Shown: positions 44,687 through 53,754 of the stretch, piece by piece
Position numbering within the stretch: the stretch's first letter is position 1
How the letters are laid out: each line of letters opens with the position of its first letter
Source: Chitinivibrionales bacterium
Lineage (GTDB): Bacteria > Fibrobacterota > Chitinivibrionia > Chitinivibrionales > FEN-1185
Assembly: GCA_035516255.1 (NCBI GenBank)
Contig: DATJAL010000002.1
Coordinates: 124,001-188,000, forward strand
Direction of reading: 5' to 3'
Length of the DNA stretch: 64,000 nt
The notes under the pieces: model-generated
What the model was told of the DNA's origin: nothing
Seen by the model: only the letters and a program-made list of their open reading frames with translations
The model's database searches: none
Program-made: the position numbers and the translations under genes

Positions 44687-44773
44687 TTAAAAAACCGGGT
44701 CGGACTTCGAATCCCTCCATTCCAGTTATTCCCCATACATCTGAATACTCTGACCTCCTAAAATGGAGGGCAT
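44687..44773 (+). repeat. Decayed tRNA-Asn 3' end plus flank (remnant 3)
   Basis: TTAAAAAACCGGGTCGGACT, TCGAATCCCTCCATTCCAG and then TTATTCCCCATACATCTGAA align with the 14186 repeat and its flank, with several mismatches. No 5' tRNA half is present. Confidence 0.7.
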
Positions 44774-44836
44774 TCTACAAGATTAAGCACATTGCACGAT
44801 AATTCCCGAGAACAACCAAATCGAACTTGCGTGATC

Positions 44837-45619
44837 TTATTTCATTTTTTCAATTTTGTCATTCAGCTCCCGTAGTTTCTCTTTTATCTCCTCGATGTCG
44901 CGTGCTTCGATATCCTGCGAAGGGCCTATGAACAACCCGGCCATAAAGGCGGTGAAGGTGCTGAACAGCCCCATGCCCGAAATCAATAAAAATATCGAGA
45001 GGATCTTCCCGAGTGGCGTGACCGGGTAGGCGTCACCGGCTATGGCGCTCGAAGACATCGCCGAGAACGCCCATAAGATGGCGTCGATGGATGTTCTTAT
45101 GTGGGATTGGGGGGTCGTCTCAATGTACAGTATCAGGGTGCTTGACACTATGAGCATAAGAAAGGAGGTCAATCCCGCCGTTACCAGCGTCCCGGAGGCC
45201 TTGTCTTTAAACAGGTATTGCAGCAGCATCCGGAACGATTTGAGCATCCTCAGCAGCCGGACCATCCGTACAAGCCTGCCCCACCTGGTGAACCCGATCG
45301 CCGGAATGCTGGAAATGAGATCGATCCATCCCCATTTCAGGAAGTAATTCAAGCGGTTCTTGCTGGTCACCATTTGAAAAGTGAAGTCGATGAGGAATAC
45401 GGCGCACACCACAAGATCGAATGCGTCAAGCAGCTTGGATACGGCGATCGGGGGCTTGAGGACTTCTTGGACAAACACGGCCATCAGGGAATAAATCGAA
45501 AGTACCAAGACCGCGATTTGGAAGGGAGTCACCTTATTTGATTCAGGACGCCTCGCATCGCCTTTACGCTTTTGATCTGGAATGTTCTGGAGATTTTTCT
45601 TATCTTCGTATTCCATCAT
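44837..45619 (-). CDS. Voltage-gated-type cation channel with altered selectivity filter
   Basis: 260 residues. Six hydrophobic segments (S1-S6), with an S4 of repeating Arg (RLVRMVRLLRMLKSFR) and a pore helix FSAMSSSAIAGDAYPVT. Canonical potassium channels have TVGYG here; the filter is instead SAIAG, so ion selectivity is uncertain. S6 (ILSIFLLISGMGLFSTFTAF) and a charged coiled C-terminus follow. No cyclic-nucleotide or RCK domain. It lies between two decayed tRNA repeats. Confidence 0.8.
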   Translation of the reverse strand: MMEYEDKKNLQNIPDQKRKGDARRPESNKVTPFQIAVLVLSIYSLMAVFVQEVLKPPIAVSKLLDAFDLVVCAVFLIDFTFQMVTSKNRLNYFLKWGWIDLISSIPAIGFTRWGRLVRMVRLLRMLKSFRMLLQYLFKDKASGTLVTAGLTSFLMLIVSSTLILYIETTPQSHIRTSIDAILWAFSAMSSSAIAGDAYPVTPLGKILSIFLLISGMGLFSTFTAFMAGLFIGPSQDIEARDIEEIKEKLRELNDKIEKMK

Positions 45620-46020
45620 GCCATACCCAATTTGCTAGAGATGGTATTTTTTAAAGGTTGTGACCAGGAATATTTGCAATCAAATTAATAACTACATTCC
45701 TGTTTGTTTAGTGTGATAAAACGATTTTAAAACGTTTACCACTTGGTCGGCGGTTCGAATGTCTTACGTTTTTAACTCATTAATAATATATCCTTCACAA
45801 CGTAATACCTTAAAATAATTTTTGAAATGGTTTAATGACGTCTGACGGCACTTGGCTCGTGGCTCATTTCCTGAATACCCTGAAACGCATCATGCATGAA
45901 AGAAAACAAATAATTAAAAGCATGTCTTTTTAAAGATTTGACATGAGGCTTCCGGACAGGGTAATTTTTAATCCAAGCGTGAGCAATCAACACTTGCAGA
46001 ATTCACAGAAGGCGGCTGGC
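45620..46020. other. Intergenic region containing a tRNA-like remnant
   Basis: No gene seen. It holds remnant 4 (45733-45845) and the leader of the S41 protease gene. Confidence 0.5.
45733..45845 (+). repeat. Decayed tRNA-Asn 3' end plus flank (remnant 4)
   Basis: GTTTACCACTTGGTCGGCGG, TTCGAATGTCTTA and, downstream, TAATATATCCTTCACAACGT and TTGAAATGGTTTAATGACG align in order with the 14186 repeat and its flank, more diverged than remnant 3. Confidence 0.6.
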
Positions 46021-47343
46021 ATGCGCTTGCGAAACTTTTCTTTAATAGGCTCTCTGGCTCTTAGTATGTGTCTCCTCCAAGGCTGCACCTCTCCCACCAC
46101 CTTCCGGAGTCAAGAACGAATCTCGCAGGAATATCTTTTTGCCGCCGAGTTTCTTTATACTTTTTTCATTTTTCCGGATAGTCTCCCCAAGGACACCTTT
46201 GGTTTCAGTTCTCCCGAGGCACTCTATAGCTCCGTCAAGGAACGGTGGACCTTGTATTTTCCGCCGGACAGCGCAAAAATGTTTCTGAACGACCTGACGA
46301 CTCAAACGGTAGGCATGGGAATCATGCTGGACTCCGTGTCAAAAGGGTATTTGATAAAACAGGTTTTTTCCAATTCTCCCGCCCAACGCGCTGGCCTTAT
46401 AAAGGGGGACATCATTGATTCGATCAACGGGGTTTCAGTTGCAGGGGCAAGCTACGATAGTTTCACCACTATCGCCGAAGGCAACGCCGGGGACATCAGA
46501 AAACTCGACCTTCTGCGGAATGGCGGAGAAGTGAAGATCACGTTGGTTCTCGGAGCGTATTTTGCCCCGTCTGTATTCACGGATTCTCTGGATTCGACCA
46601 CGGCCTACATCTATCTGTCGTTTTTCTCCTCTGAAACGGATTTGCCCGGCGGGACCGCGGAGGAAATGGACAGTGCGCTTGCCGCAACGGCATGGGCTCC
46701 GTACACGGTGCTTGATCTGGAAGGGAATCCCGGCGGCGATATGGACCAATGTGTCGGCGTGTGCGGAGAGTTTGTTCCAAACGGAACTAAGATCATAAAG
46801 ATCCACGAACAATTGCTTGACACAATATCGTGGACCGTATCCACGGTCGACACCTTTCTTGTGTCGTCGCTTCCGGACCATGCGCTTCAAAGGAAATTTG
46901 TCGTGCTTGTCGACAGCAACACCGCGAGCGCGGCGGAGATTTTCACTTCGTGCATCATGAGCAACAGACCGGATATCAAGACCGTGGGCACGCGGACTTT
47001 CGGAAAAGCCAGGGGGCAAGTGCTGAATATAACGCCGGATTCGGCGCTTGTTAAAGTGACGTTCGCGCTGTTTACGCCGATACTCGGCCCCCAATATGAC
47101 CTCGTTGGGATCGTTCCTGCCATCACCATACCTTCCGATTCGAGCGCGATCACAGTCGCAGAGGCGCTCATCTCCCAAAGTGAAGGGACTGCGCTGGCGA
47201 AACGTCCCGCGGTTTCAAGGACAATCGCGGCTGATCGGATAATTGCCTTGCGTCAAGAGTTCAATCACAGAAGGACGGAGCCGCTTGCATACAAGAAGAT
47301 GCGGGTGTCCCCACAAACCCGTTCAGGTTATTACAAGCACTAA
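46021..47343 (+). CDS. S41-family C-terminal-processing protease, lipoprotein
   Basis: 440 residues from ATG 46021; a start at 45943 would place 26 residues before the signal peptide. Lipobox LLQGC, then a PDZ domain (GIMLDSVSKGYLIKQVFSN, GLIKGDIIDSINGVSVAG) and the S41 domain with DLEGNPGGDM, the catalytic Ser in SNTASAAEIF and the Lys in TFGKARGQ. Such proteases trim C-termini in the envelope. A mobile-locus remnant lies just upstream. Confidence 0.88.
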   Translation: MRLRNFSLIGSLALSMCLLQGCTSPTTFRSQERISQEYLFAAEFLYTFFIFPDSLPKDTFGFSSPEALYSSVKERWTLYFPPDSAKMFLNDLTTQTVGMGIMLDSVSKGYLIKQVFSNSPAQRAGLIKGDIIDSINGVSVAGASYDSFTTIAEGNAGDIRKLDLLRNGGEVKITLVLGAYFAPSVFTDSLDSTTAYIYLSFFSSETDLPGGTAEEMDSALAATAWAPYTVLDLEGNPGGDMDQCVGVCGEFVPNGTKIIKIHEQLLDTISWTVSTVDTFLVSSLPDHALQRKFVVLVDSNTASAAEIFTSCIMSNRPDIKTVGTRTFGKARGQVLNITPDSALVKVTFALFTPILGPQYDLVGIVPAITIPSDSSAITVAEALISQSEGTALAKRPAVSRTIAADRIIALRQEFNHRRTEPLAYKKMRVSPQTRSGYYKH

Positions 47344-47801
47344 AGTCGCGGTGCTTTCAAAGCCGAAGAAATCGATTTCGTCCACATCCCGAAAGAACGA
47401 TACTAAAAGAAAAGGCTTAATTTTAAATCTTACCGAAATCTTACTTGACTTGACTCCCGGCATTTTTTATTTGAATACCTTAAAATGGTGCGGGAGTCAG
47501 CAGCCTCTGCGAGTAGAACCGCCGCCTCCCGGTGCGTTGCACATGTAGGGCATGCACAGACGCGTGAGCATATTTTACCGCGATTTTTTCCATCAATTCA
47601 AGCCTCATGCAATTGGCCCTGCGTTGCTGAAAAACCAATTCCTTGTCCATTTAAAAATTTGCACAGGGGGTGACCGGACTGTTATTTCGTCAACATAAAA
47701 ATGTAATAATCAATATTGCTTTAAGGAAATAAAATCCATGTGTTAATGTTGTATTTGTCAATGCGTCAAATGACCACCATTCATCCAAGGGAGACCGTTT
47801 T
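47344..47801. other. Intergenic region, nothing firm
   Basis: No gene seen. Around 47465 a TTTGAATACCTTAAAATGGT segment weakly resembles the tRNA-flank repeat, too short to assign. A GAAATCGATTTCGTC segment recurs near 44158. Confidence 0.4.
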
Positions 47802-49184
47802 ATGCGTTTTTCATCAGTTTGTTTCTGTGTTGCGTCCGCTTTTTTGATATTGACAAACACGGTTTCAGCCTCTGTCACGATAGCCCCGAACGACAGCGCC
47901 ATCCAGTATTTCGGCCGCTTTGACATGGCCAATCCGCTTCAGCCGCGCTGCGAGTGGACCGGGTCGCATATCAAGGTCGCCTTCACCGGAACGTCCGTGG
48001 CCGCAACGGTCGTGAGCAACGGCAAGGTCTATCTCGACATCATCATCGATTCCGTGGTGGTGAAGGTCGATTCGGTCACCGCCGTCGAGCGCAGCCTCGT
48101 GTGCGCAACAGGGCTGGCAAACACAACCCACCGGCTTGTCCTGTATGTCCGTTCGGAGGACGGCGTTCTCACCTTTAAAGGCCTGACGCTTGACAATAGC
48201 GCGACCGCGGCCAGCCCGGGCCCGTGTCCTGCGCGCAAAATAGAGTTTATCGGCGACTCGTATACCGTCGGGTATGCCAACGAAGCGACCAACAGCGGCG
48301 TCTGCGCCTACACGTACACCGTCGCCCCGGTCACGGACAACTACCGGTCGTGGGCACCGCGCGCAGCGCGGGCATGCAGCGCGGAATACATCGAAGTGGC
48401 GAAGTCGGGATGGGGAATGGTCCGGAACTGCTGGACGCCCGCGACATCGGATTCCACCATCGGCACGCTGTATCTGCGGACGCTGGTCAACAGCAAAACG
48501 CCGCTTTGGAATTTCGGGTCATGGAAGCCCGATCTGGTGTGCATCGGCATCGGCACGAACGATTTCACGAACTGCAATCCGGGCAGTCCCGCGACGCAGC
48601 TTGCCGATTCCGCCAATTTTGTAAACGCCTTTTGCGGCTTTCTTGACACGGTCCGCAGCCGTTACAGCGGTGTCAAGATCATGCTCAACGTTCCGACCGC
48701 CCGCGCACGGGTGGAAAATTGCGTGCGGCAGGTCGCGGCCGCGGAGCGCGCCAGCGGTAAAACGGATGTTTTTTATTCCCAATGGCAATGGGACACCGCG
48801 AGCAATTCCATGTGCTGGCACCCGAACGTGTATCAGGATTCGCTCGTGGGGACGGCCATGGCCGATTCGATCATGAAATTTATGGGATGGAACGGCACCG
48901 GCACGGCAAGTCCCGCCGCAGCGATGCGGTCGGCTTCGGCCGCGAAGTCGCTCGTCGTTCGCCGGGTGAGCGGGAACGATTTTGTCGCGGATGCCTCCGA
49001 CGGTTCCGCGCTGGACGGTCCCGTGTGTCTCTACCGGCTCAACGGGGAGCAGGTGGCGGTTCTTCATGCGCAAGGCACGCGCGGCGTTCGCGCCGTTTAT
49101 TGCCCGTCTGTCAAGGGTGTCGTCATCGTTGTCGCAAAAAGCAACGGCGTACGTTTTATGAGCGCCCCGCTGCCGTTGTATTAG
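47802..49184 (+). CDS. Secreted SGNH esterase, carbohydrate-esterase-family-2-like
   Basis: 460 residues, AAGGGAG upstream. Signal peptide 1-23. Residues 25-140 are the CE2-type jelly-roll (IQYFGRFDM, WTGSHIKVAFTG). The SGNH fold follows: GDSYTVGY (nucleophile Ser, near residue 150), a Gly in AKSGWGM, GTNDF (Asn), and WHPN (catalytic His, near residue 345). Such enzymes remove acetyl groups from xylan or mannan. The last 80 residues resemble the sorting-type tail in part (VCLYRLNGEQVAVL). Polymer degradation fits the other secreted proteins. Confidence 0.85.
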   Translation: MRFSSVCFCVASAFLILTNTVSASVTIAPNDSAIQYFGRFDMANPLQPRCEWTGSHIKVAFTGTSVAATVVSNGKVYLDIIIDSVVVKVDSVTAVERSLVCATGLANTTHRLVLYVRSEDGVLTFKGLTLDNSATAASPGPCPARKIEFIGDSYTVGYANEATNSGVCAYTYTVAPVTDNYRSWAPRAARACSAEYIEVAKSGWGMVRNCWTPATSDSTIGTLYLRTLVNSKTPLWNFGSWKPDLVCIGIGTNDFTNCNPGSPATQLADSANFVNAFCGFLDTVRSRYSGVKIMLNVPTARARVENCVRQVAAAERASGKTDVFYSQWQWDTASNSMCWHPNVYQDSLVGTAMADSIMKFMGWNGTGTASPAAAMRSASAAKSLVVRRVSGNDFVADASDGSALDGPVCLYRLNGEQVAVLHAQGTRGVRAVYCPSVKGVVIVVAKSNGVRFMSAPLPLY

Positions 49185-49284
49185 GATTGTTTAACAGCGG
49201 ACGGGCGCTTAGGGCATGCATTGCAGGCAATGGCGTTTTCCCTGGGGGATCAAGCCGTATCGGCTCATTTAAAAAGGTAACCGA

Positions 49285-50560
49285 AGGCTCAAAGTCGTCG
49301 TCTCACAAATGAGGTAACCAAGACTTGTTTGAAAATGGCTTTGAGTTTTCGTTCTATTGCATCTTTGAGAGAAAATGGATTCAGTTCTGTATGGATTTTG
49401 CTGAGTTGCATTTTCTTTTCTTGTGAAACATCGGGAGAATTCATTACTCGTTGAAATGGAGTCAGCGGATCATCGTAGGCTTTTCGGTAGCGGCTGCCGA
49501 TACGGGTTTTGGAAAGTAATTTGACTGAAGGGCAAAAGTGGTTTTGGTAGAGAGACCACTGGTTGGCATACAGGTCATTGATAAGTGGGACGAGGGCAGG
49601 ATTGTTGATGCGGTCATAGCCGAGCAGGTGGCGAGGGTGTGCCCAGTTTTTCTGTTCGACATGAGCGTTGTCGTTTTTTTTGTAGGGGCGGGAGCGAGTG
49701 AGACCAACAGGTTTTTTCCGGTCAGCGAAGTAGCGCACGAGGTGGTAGTTGAGAAATTCGGAACCATTGTCGCAGTCAAAGCCGAATAATTCAAAGGGCA
49801 GGTTATGCTCGATATCTTTGACTTGCCCTACAACGTCATCGGCGCCTTTGTTCCAGACAGCGCGACATTCGGTCCAAGCAGTATGGATATCGGTCATAAT
49901 GAGGCTCCAGACGAAGTCACCTGCAAGGCTGTTGCCGCAGTGAGCGACCGTATCGGCTTCCATGAAACCGGGGCGGGTAATGTCCCAATTGTCAGTGCGG
50001 ATGGGGATCTGGTTACGCAGCATTGAGCCTGGTTTGGTGCCACTGAGTCCTTTGCGGTAGCGAGCACGCAGAGGCTTAAGCACACGATCAAGGGTTGGTC
50101 TGCTGATAGCGAGCAGTTTATCATGCACCTCAGCAGCAAGGCGGCCAAAGGATTGCTCGTAGAACGGCAGCCAGAGCGGTATGGCAGCTTTCAGTCGGTA
50201 GGAGCACATGAAATCAGTGGCTCTCCAGATGCCCAGAATGGCCTTGAGAAAAACGGGGTCAGAGTAGTGGGATTTTCTGCCGCGTTTGCGCTTTCGGCAC
50301 CAGAGGGATTGATGCAGAAGCCTGATGGCGTATTTGCGGTTGTAACGACAGACGGCGCAGAATTCATCGAGGATGTGCTTCTTGTCCTTGCGGGAAGCTT
50401 TTTGATAACGCTCTTGAATAGCCTGTCGATAAGCATGTTTTTCTTTGTGGCCCATAGGAGATAACCCCTTTCTGCTTGGGTTACCTTAATTATGAGCCTA
50501 CGAATTAAAAACAGTATGTATCCGATAGGTATTCGGTTACATTTAATTTGAGCCTACGCG
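49285..50560. mobile_element. Insertion sequence with DDE (rve) transposase
   Basis: The transposase gene 49289-50455 is flanked by related ends: left AGGCTCA followed by GGTAACCAAG (49285-49325), right (read leftward) AGGCTCA followed by GGTAACCCAAG (50475-50500), with a second right-end copy AGGCTCAAATTAAATGTAACC at 50535-50557. The exact ends and target duplication are not certain. Confidence 0.65.
49289..50455 (-). CDS. DDE integrase-core (rve) transposase
   Basis: 388 residues, apparently intact. An N-terminal helix-turn-helix (KHILDEFCAVCRYNRKYAI) and the rve catalytic domain: MEADTVAHCG (first Asp), DCDNGSEFLN (second Asp), and the Glu in KNDNAHVEQKNW. The domain order is like IS481/ISNCY-type transposases. 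It moves the IS by cut-and-paste or copy-out. AGGGG lies upstream near the right end repeat. Confidence 0.9.
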   Translation of the reverse strand: MGHKEKHAYRQAIQERYQKASRKDKKHILDEFCAVCRYNRKYAIRLLHQSLWCRKRKRGRKSHYSDPVFLKAILGIWRATDFMCSYRLKAAIPLWLPFYEQSFGRLAAEVHDKLLAISRPTLDRVLKPLRARYRKGLSGTKPGSMLRNQIPIRTDNWDITRPGFMEADTVAHCGNSLAGDFVWSLIMTDIHTAWTECRAVWNKGADDVVGQVKDIEHNLPFELFGFDCDNGSEFLNYHLVRYFADRKKPVGLTRSRPYKKNDNAHVEQKNWAHPRHLLGYDRINNPALVPLINDLYANQWSLYQNHFCPSVKLLSKTRIGSRYRKAYDDPLTPFQRVMNSPDVSQEKKMQLSKIHTELNPFSLKDAIERKLKAIFKQVLVTSFVRRRL

Positions 50561-50631
50561 ATAAACGGGCCGCATAAGAAATTAGTGGCAATTTGCAAAG
50601 TAAGGAATTTATAATTACTAAGGGACAGAGA

Positions 50632-51126
50632 ATGTCGCGGATGAAAAAATACATCGGATTTCTTTCTGTTGCAGTGCTCGCCGCTGTGCTGGTGCTGTGC
50701 GGCTGCATGAACACGTATGTTTTCTCCAGCAGGATCGCCATCGCGGCCATGCCGTCCAGAATATTCGGCGTCGTGACCGATTTCGAGAACTACCCAAAGC
50801 TGTGTCCCGAATTCCACAAGCAGGTGAACATCGTTTCGAAGGCAAGGGAAGGCAAGGGCGTTGTTTTTGAAACCATATCGGAATTCAAAGGGTTCATCTC
50901 CAGAAGCAGGTGGGAGGCGGTGGAGTGGGAAAAAGACAAAATGCTCAGGCTTGAGAACCCCACGTACGGCACCATCATCATCCTCATCAACCAGATCGAC
51001 TACAACACCAGTGAAGAAACGATGATCGTGGTGACCAAGATTCCAGACAATTATAAAAATGAGATCTTCGGAATTTACGAAAAGGAAATGAAGGCGGTGA
51101 AGGAAAAGAGCGAACAGGCGCAGTAA
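50632..51126 (+). CDS. Lipoprotein with START/polyketide-cyclase-like (SRPBCC) fold
   Basis: 164 residues from ATG 50632 (AAGGGACAG upstream). Signal peptide with lipobox LVLCGC; the SRPBCC domain (residues 35-155) has IAAMPSRIFGVVTDFENYPKL and WEKDKMLRLENPTYGT, like COQ10/RatA-type proteins that bind hydrophobic ligands. No partner is evident. Downstream of the IS, it is in the envelope-gene region. Confidence 0.75.
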   Translation: MSRMKKYIGFLSVAVLAAVLVLCGCMNTYVFSSRIAIAAMPSRIFGVVTDFENYPKLCPEFHKQVNIVSKAREGKGVVFETISEFKGFISRSRWEAVEWEKDKMLRLENPTYGTIIILINQIDYNTSEETMIVVTKIPDNYKNEIFGIYEKEMKAVKEKSEQAQ

Positions 51127-51369
51127 CTGCACTGTTGGTTTTGTCGGAGTAATTTTCTGGTGGGAGAAGCATCCCCCTCGCTTCAGCCTCCTCGGCCTCC
51201 AGCCTGCGGTGTCTTCCGCTAGCCCCTCCCGGGTGCAGCCGGGTGCTGGCCGCAGCAAGATTCAACCTTCCGCCGGGCGCACCCGCGAGAGCAGCAATTG
51301 TTCGGGTTTAAAGTGATTATTGATTTCCGGTAATCAATTTATCTTTTTTTCATTTATTGTTGCTTCAGC

Positions 51370-52083
51370 ATGAATAAAACGCATATCACAGGCATAATTT
51401 TCATCATCTTTGCTTCATGCACCGTCCATCCGCCGCTCACGCTTGACACCGCGCGTGCCACACTCGCGCCGGTTATTTCAGCTGACTCAATCAAGTCAGT
51501 GACGGGAAGCGGCGAAATCCTTCTTGCGCAGAACGGCGAGCAGCTTTCGCTGAGTTTCGACCTTGCCTGGCAGGGCGATGCGTCGTTCAGCGCGCAGTTT
51601 TACGGCCCCATGGGCATGAACCTCGCCTCGATAAAGTCCGTCACCGCCACGCGCTGGCTATTGCAGGCCGGCGATTCGCAATATACCCAGGCACCCTCGC
51701 AGAACATCCGCGTGGGCAGTGGTTTTCTGGAATATCCGCTGACGTGGGCCGAGCTCGTGGCCGCGCTCACCAGCCGCTTTCCCTGCCGTTCGGACCTGTC
51801 GTCGCGGCCTGACTCCATGTACATTGACAAAAAAGGCATCCTGCTGTTGTGGCGGGGGAGAAGCTATGCCGGCCGTTCGGTTGATATTTCGGCGCTCGCG
51901 GATAATAAAACATATCGTTTGGCCGAAATCATTTATCAAGGAACTAAAAACAGGTGCGAAGAATTGATTTTCTCGGGTTTTTCCAAGGGGAGCGCCAAAG
52001 AAATTAAATTTGTTTCTTCAAGCGGCAATTATTTTTATGTTAAATATCACACGCTGACCATCCGCACCCGGAAGGCATCCTGA
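51370..52083 (+). CDS. Lipoprotein, LolB/DUF4292-like
   Basis: 237 residues. Lipobox FASC. Beta-strand-rich, with GSGEILLAQNGEQLSLSFDLAW and ASFSAQFYGPMGMNLASI, similar to LolB/LolA-fold DUF4292 proteins that move lipoproteins to the outer membrane. Cotranscribed with the PorV/PorQ-like gene, which starts two bases after its stop. The exact family is not certain. Confidence 0.7.
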   Translation: MNKTHITGIIFIIFASCTVHPPLTLDTARATLAPVISADSIKSVTGSGEILLAQNGEQLSLSFDLAWQGDASFSAQFYGPMGMNLASIKSVTATRWLLQAGDSQYTQAPSQNIRVGSGFLEYPLTWAELVAALTSRFPCRSDLSSRPDSMYIDKKGILLLWRGRSYAGRSVDISALADNKTYRLAEIIYQGTKNRCEELIFSGFSKGSAKEIKFVSSSGNYFYVKYHTLTIRTRKAS

Positions 52084-52085
52084 AC

Positions 52086-53105
52086 GTGGTAAGAAAAATC
52101 CTGTGTGCCGCATGCTGCGGCCTGTCTCTGTCCGCTCCTGTCTTTTCACAGTACGACATGGCCGGCACGACGGCATTTCCCTTCCTAAATCTTGATTACG
52201 ACAGCCGCACCATTGCGATGGGCGGCGTGTCCGTTGCAATGCCGAATGATTTATACGGTATTACCTATAACCCCGCCGCAGCCGGCTATATCACCAAACG
52301 AGAGGCGGCGTGCGGATTCCGTTCCATTGTCGATGATGTCTGGGGCGCGCCGCTCGGGTTTGCCATGCCTTATTTAAATCTTGGGGTGTTCAGCATCCAT
52401 CTCGTGGACGTGTCCTTCGGCTCGCTCAAGGAGCAAGTGGAAAACGTCGACGGCACCCCGCTCCAAACCGGCGTTACATGGAATTCGTATGCGATCGTGG
52501 GTGGGCTTTCATGGTCGAAAATCGTGTGGGAAAACCTGTCGATCGGCGGCACGCTCAAAGGAGTGCACCATTACATCGGGAGCAGCACCAGCGAGCATTA
52601 CTCGGCCGACGCCGTTGCCGTGCAGGCGGGAATGCAGTACCGGTGGCTGAATTCGCGGGTGATTGCCGGACTCGTTCTCGACAACGCCGGCTTGATGGTC
52701 GCGGAATACTCTGACCAGACTGAAGACCTCAAGCTGCCGCTCTCGGTTTCGGCCGGGGTTTCCTACTCGCCGGTGTATGTCCCGAGCCTCAGGGTCGGCC
52801 TCGATCTGCAGCAGCCTGCCGACGGTTTTCTCATCTACAAGCTGGGCGCCGAGCTCGCGGTTTACAAAAAGTATCTGCTTGTCCGCGCCGGATACTCCTT
52901 TGCCGAGCCCGACCTCGAGGCGCAGCTCAAAGTGCTCAGGGGCGAGAGCAACGACAATTACCAGAAGTCAAATTGGGCAGGTTTTTCCTTCGGCGTCGGC
53001 ATCAACGCGCCTATCGGCATTTCCGACGTGGGGATCGACGCCGCACTACAGCTGCGTGACGACATTGATCCAGCGTTTTCATTGAGTTTACTGGTAGGAT
53101 TCTGA
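52086..53105 (+). CDS. PorV/PorQ-like outer-membrane beta-barrel protein
   Basis: 339 residues from GTG 52086. Signal peptide 1-21 (APVFSQ). RTIAMGGVSVAMPNDLYGITYNPA is the PorV/PorQ (UPF0164) start; repeated amphipathic strands follow and the end is FSLSLLVGF with C-terminal Phe. In type IX secretion PorV shuttles cargo to the attachment complex. Finding it with sorting-tail proteins supports such a system here, though no other Por genes are in the window. Confidence 0.8.
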   Translation: MVRKILCAACCGLSLSAPVFSQYDMAGTTAFPFLNLDYDSRTIAMGGVSVAMPNDLYGITYNPAAAGYITKREAACGFRSIVDDVWGAPLGFAMPYLNLGVFSIHLVDVSFGSLKEQVENVDGTPLQTGVTWNSYAIVGGLSWSKIVWENLSIGGTLKGVHHYIGSSTSEHYSADAVAVQAGMQYRWLNSRVIAGLVLDNAGLMVAEYSDQTEDLKLPLSVSAGVSYSPVYVPSLRVGLDLQQPADGFLIYKLGAELAVYKKYLLVRAGYSFAEPDLEAQLKVLRGESNDNYQKSNWAGFSFGVGINAPIGISDVGIDAALQLRDDIDPAFSLSLLVGF

Positions 53106-53205
53106 AAGACAGCGGCCAGGATCCGGCGGTCGGAAATCAGCGGTCAGCTGGACAAATTCCAATATTTTTCGATTCTGCAATCTTCAATTTACCTTCTACA
53201 ATCCT

Positions 53206-53709
53206 TCACTGTCTGCTCAATGTTCGGGCAATGGTTATTTCCCATATGCCTATGCCCACGGTGATGCCGCCAAGGGTGACCAGGGAAAGGGAGAAGGGGA
53301 GTATATCCTGCTTTTCCAGAATTGCAGCGCCCGCGATCACGGCAAGGACTCCTGCCGAAATATTGTAGATTCCCATTGCCCTATGAAAATTCCCCAAACT
53401 GCGGAACATTTGCCGGGCGTTTTGAGCGAGGCTGTCGCGGGAAGACGGGGCCTTGAAAAGGGCGAGGGAATCTGCTGACGATTTTTGGCGCGTGTTCGAA
53501 GCCTTGCTCTGCGCCGGAGCCAAAGGCTTTTCCACAGAATCTTCAATTGCGAGCAATGAATCTGAGGATGGTGTTATTTGTTTATCGGCGGCGGCCCTGC
53601 GGGAGGAGGAGTCCTGCTTGGCGGAAGTGGTTGCCGCAAAAGTTGAAACGGCAGGGAAAGCGAAAAAAATCACAGAGAAAAGAAATAGTATTTTCCTGCA
53701 ATGCCGCAT
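53206..53709 (-). CDS. Secreted-signal and two-helix membrane protein
   Basis: 167 residues from ATG 53709 (a TTG at 53712 is adjacent). Signal-like start, a Ser/Ala/Lys-rich disordered stretch (residues 27-90), then a helix and two membrane segments near the C-terminus (IYNISAGVLAVIAGAAIL; LSLVTLGGITVGIGIWEI). No family recognised. Confidence 0.65.
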   Translation of the reverse strand: MRHCRKILFLFSVIFFAFPAVSTFAATTSAKQDSSSRRAAADKQITPSSDSLLAIEDSVEKPLAPAQSKASNTRQKSSADSLALFKAPSSRDSLAQNARQMFRSLGNFHRAMGIYNISAGVLAVIAGAAILEKQDILPFSLSLVTLGGITVGIGIWEITIARTLSRQ

Positions 53710-53754
53710 CAATGGAAAATCTCTTTTTCCACGAAAGAGGAAAAGCTGATTTTA

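Noticed and set aside
44687-44730. Possible second tRNA gene
   Set aside because: Only a mutated 3' half is present with no acceptor or D arm, so it cannot be a tRNA; it is recorded as a repeat remnant.
46435-47178. 247-codon minus-strand open frame
   Set aside because: Antisense to the S41 protease gene with its catalytic Ser and Lys motifs.
47465-47490. Fifth tRNA-flank remnant
   Set aside because: Only about 20 bases resemble the flank and no tRNA part is present, so chance cannot be excluded.
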